64,000 nt of DNA from contig JAUICD010000007.1 of NCBI GenBank assembly GCA_030427965.1, forward strand, positions 1 through 64,000, written 5' to 3'. The notes under the pieces are model-generated. The model made no database searches and was not told the origin of the DNA. It saw only the letters and a program-made list of their open reading frames with translations. How positions within the stretch are numbered: the stretch's first letter is position 1; every line of letters begins with the position of its first letter. Shown piece by piece: positions 62,868-64,000 of this stretch. A program made the position numbers and the translations under genes. The DNA comes from Bdellovibrionia bacterium. Lineage in GTDB: Bacteria; Bdellovibrionota; Bdellovibrionia; Bdellovibrionales; JAUICD01.

Positions 62868-63685
62868 TTGACCACCATTCGAACAATTTTGGTAATGAAG
62901 TAATCCACCACAATAATTGAAACCATAGAACTCACAACACCTCGGTTGGTCGCCTCACCTACCCCTGCTGCGCCCCCCTTTGTGTGATAACCTTTGAATG
63001 TACAAATGCTTGAAAAAAACAATCCAAAAACAGCCGCTTTAATCAAACCTTCATTTATATCTTTTGGATCAAGCCAGAATTGTGTTTTATTCCAAAAAAT
63101 AGCTTCATCTAAACCGACGACATGAATACACAGAATATATGTCCCCAGCATTGCCATAAAATCAAATACCGCCGTCAAAAGCGGAGTGGCTATAACAGAG
63201 GCAAGTATACGAGGAGCTATCAAATAGTTTTTTGGATTTACCCCCATCACTTCAAGCGCATCGATTTGTTCAGTGACTCGCATTGTGCCAAGTCGAGCTG
63301 CCATTGCCCCTCCTGCGCGAGCCGAAATAATCAAACCCGTAAGCACAGGACCCAATTCTCTAAAAATTCCAAGAGCTGATGTTGGACCAACCAAATTTTC
63401 TGCGTTTACAATTTTTAGCCCTATCCAAGCTTGAAAAGCAAAAACCAACCCTGTGAAAAGGCCTGTTAAACAAATAATTGAAATAGAGCGATTGCCCACA
63501 AATTCAAGATGTTTGACAACTTCAGAAAATCTATGAGGTGGACGAAACCACCACTTCATTGCCTCTAATGAAAAAACAACAACCTCTCCAAAAGAAGATA
63601 TAATACCAATTGTGCTTTTCCCAATTTTCTCAATTGGTTCTTGAATCGAATTTTTATAAAATAGTCCACGACGAAATTTTTCCAA
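62858..63685 (-). CDS. mlaE: MlaE-like permease of the lipid transporter
   Basis: 275 residues, about five membrane helices, with the MlaE family core (RLGTMRVTEQIDALEVMGVNP, PRILASVIATPLLT). The start is TTG 63685 with GAGGTAGT upstream. First gene of the mlaEFD-purH unit and 2 bp after alr. Confidence 0.94.
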   Translation of the reverse strand: MEKFRRGLFYKNSIQEPIEKIGKSTIGIISSFGEVVVFSLEAMKWWFRPPHRFSEVVKHLEFVGNRSISIICLTGLFTGLVFAFQAWIGLKIVNAENLVGPTSALGIFRELGPVLTGLIISARAGGAMAARLGTMRVTEQIDALEVMGVNPKNYLIAPRILASVIATPLLTAVFDFMAMLGTYILCIHVVGLDEAIFWNKTQFWLDPKDINEGLIKAAVFGLFFSSICTFKGYHTKGGAAGVGEATNRGVVSSMVSIIVVDYFITKIVRMVVKWM

Positions 63686-63686
63686 A

Positions 63687-64000
63687 CTACCTCTTCACCA
63701 CTCTAGGGATTCTTGAACCAATTTTTGTGAGAATTTCATAAGGTATTGTACCTGCCAATTTTGCTATTTCATGAACTCCTATAGATTTATCCTTAGATTC
63801 ACCAAAAAGAATCACTTCCTCTCCAAGAGTGGGAAAGGGGTCACAGGCATCTGTCAAATCCACCAAGAAGTAGTCCATGCAAATTGTTCCAATAGCAGGA
63901 ACAATTTTATCGCGAAAAATAACAGACAGTTTGTTAGAAAGCACACGAGGCAAACCATCTGCATAACCCATCGGGATCAATCCCACAACACTGTCTCTTT
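63687..64000 (-). CDS. alr: Alanine racemase (C-terminal end; 5' cut by window edge)
   Basis: Last ~104 residues of a PLP racemase making D-alanine for peptidoglycan. It shows GYADGLPR and the C-terminal beta-domain segment ICMDYFLVDLTDA with the conserved Asp, matching the MDQ..VDL motif of Alr. The frame is open to the right edge, so the gene continues beyond the window and its start is not visible. It probably reads into mlaE after 1 bp. Confidence 0.93.
   Translation of the reverse strand, partial: RDSVVGLIPMGYADGLPRVLSNKLSVIFRDKIVPAIGTICMDYFLVDLTDACDPFPTLGEEVILFGESKDKSIGVHEIAKLAGTIPYEILTKIGSRIPRVVKR

Noticed and set aside
1..64000. tRNA, rRNA or insertion-sequence genes
   Set aside because: I saw no cloverleaf-like CCA-ended sequence, rRNA segment, transposase frame or terminal inverted repeats.

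Overview
The window is a 64 kb piece of an AT-leaning Gram-negative chromosome. It has dense, mostly co-directional operons with stop/start overlaps and frequent TTG or GTG starts. I infer a member of the Bdellovibrionota or a close deltaproteobacterial-type relative. The reasons are a short flagellin starting MGLRVSTN, a Lys/Ala-repeat histone-H1-like protein, a Glt/Agl-type envelope motility cluster with FHA, AgmX/PglI, TPR, TolQ/TolR, GYF and PilZ modules, a fused nuoCD, and many TPR and lipoprotein genes. This assignment rests on gene content only. No rRNA, tRNA, CRISPR array, insertion sequence or replication origin was seen.

Layout. 1-4.7 kb: 3'-truncated NtrY-type histidine kinase and a riboflavin operon (ribE-ribBA-ribH plus a small gene). 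4.8-12.4 kb: alpha/beta hydrolase, stand-alone flagellin with a leader mini-ORF, a lipoprotein, the histone-like protein, a receiver-less sigma-54 activator, a tyrosine recombinase, a GmhB-like phosphatase and an exported protein. 12.4-15.3 kb: recO, mgtE and a flippase-like membrane protein. 15.4-19.1 kb: UDP-glucose dehydrogenase, UDP-xylose synthase and a polyprenyl-phosphate sugar transferase, that is, the start of a xylose-linked polysaccharide pathway. 19.1-19.6 kb: an ASCH-domain gene bracketed by a 15-bp perfect direct repeat. 19.7-28.7 kb: a nuo operon (B, CD, E, F, G, I) with no membrane-arm genes, running straight into a second divergent set: a NuoB-like protein with all four N2 cysteines, an unknown small protein, a NuoD-like protein without the HPAxHG loop, an 8Fe-8S ferredoxin and a protein resembling a PLP-fold aminotransferase without its lysine. 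This second set is my best candidate for an undescribed system.

28.9-31.8 kb: DUF547, TVP38 and mercuric-reductase-like flavoprotein operon. 31.9-44.9 kb: a trans-envelope machine resembling the Myxococcus/Bdellovibrio Glt/Agl apparatus (TolQ, two TolR, two large TPR proteins, a TPR lipoprotein, an FHA plus AgmX/PglI protein, a beta-barrel, a coiled-coil protein), with a vWA lipoprotein and a GYF-GYF-PilZ protein beside it. 45.2-48.7 kb: a giant lipoprotein with a 34-residue Thr tract, GLUG repeats, a DUF1554-like and a SPRY-like domain. 48.9-51.6 kb: phnDCE transporter. 51.8-56.8 kb: HAD hydrolase, Nudix hydrolase, ttcA, rsmI-like methyltransferase, a small membrane protein, a YhaM-like nuclease and a class IV aminotransferase. 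56.8-64 kb: a lipoprotein, a GYF-TPR protein, purH, an mlaEFD lipid transporter whose MCE protein has a long helical and barrel-like C-terminus, and the C-terminal end of alanine racemase.

Functional links: the mla system, Glt-like cluster, sugar genes and lipoproteins all concern the cell envelope, while flagellin and the Glt-like machine point to two motility modes. The PilZ protein and the sigma-54 activator are the clearest regulators. Start sites were chosen by Shine-Dalgarno spacing and family N-termini. No homology search was run.
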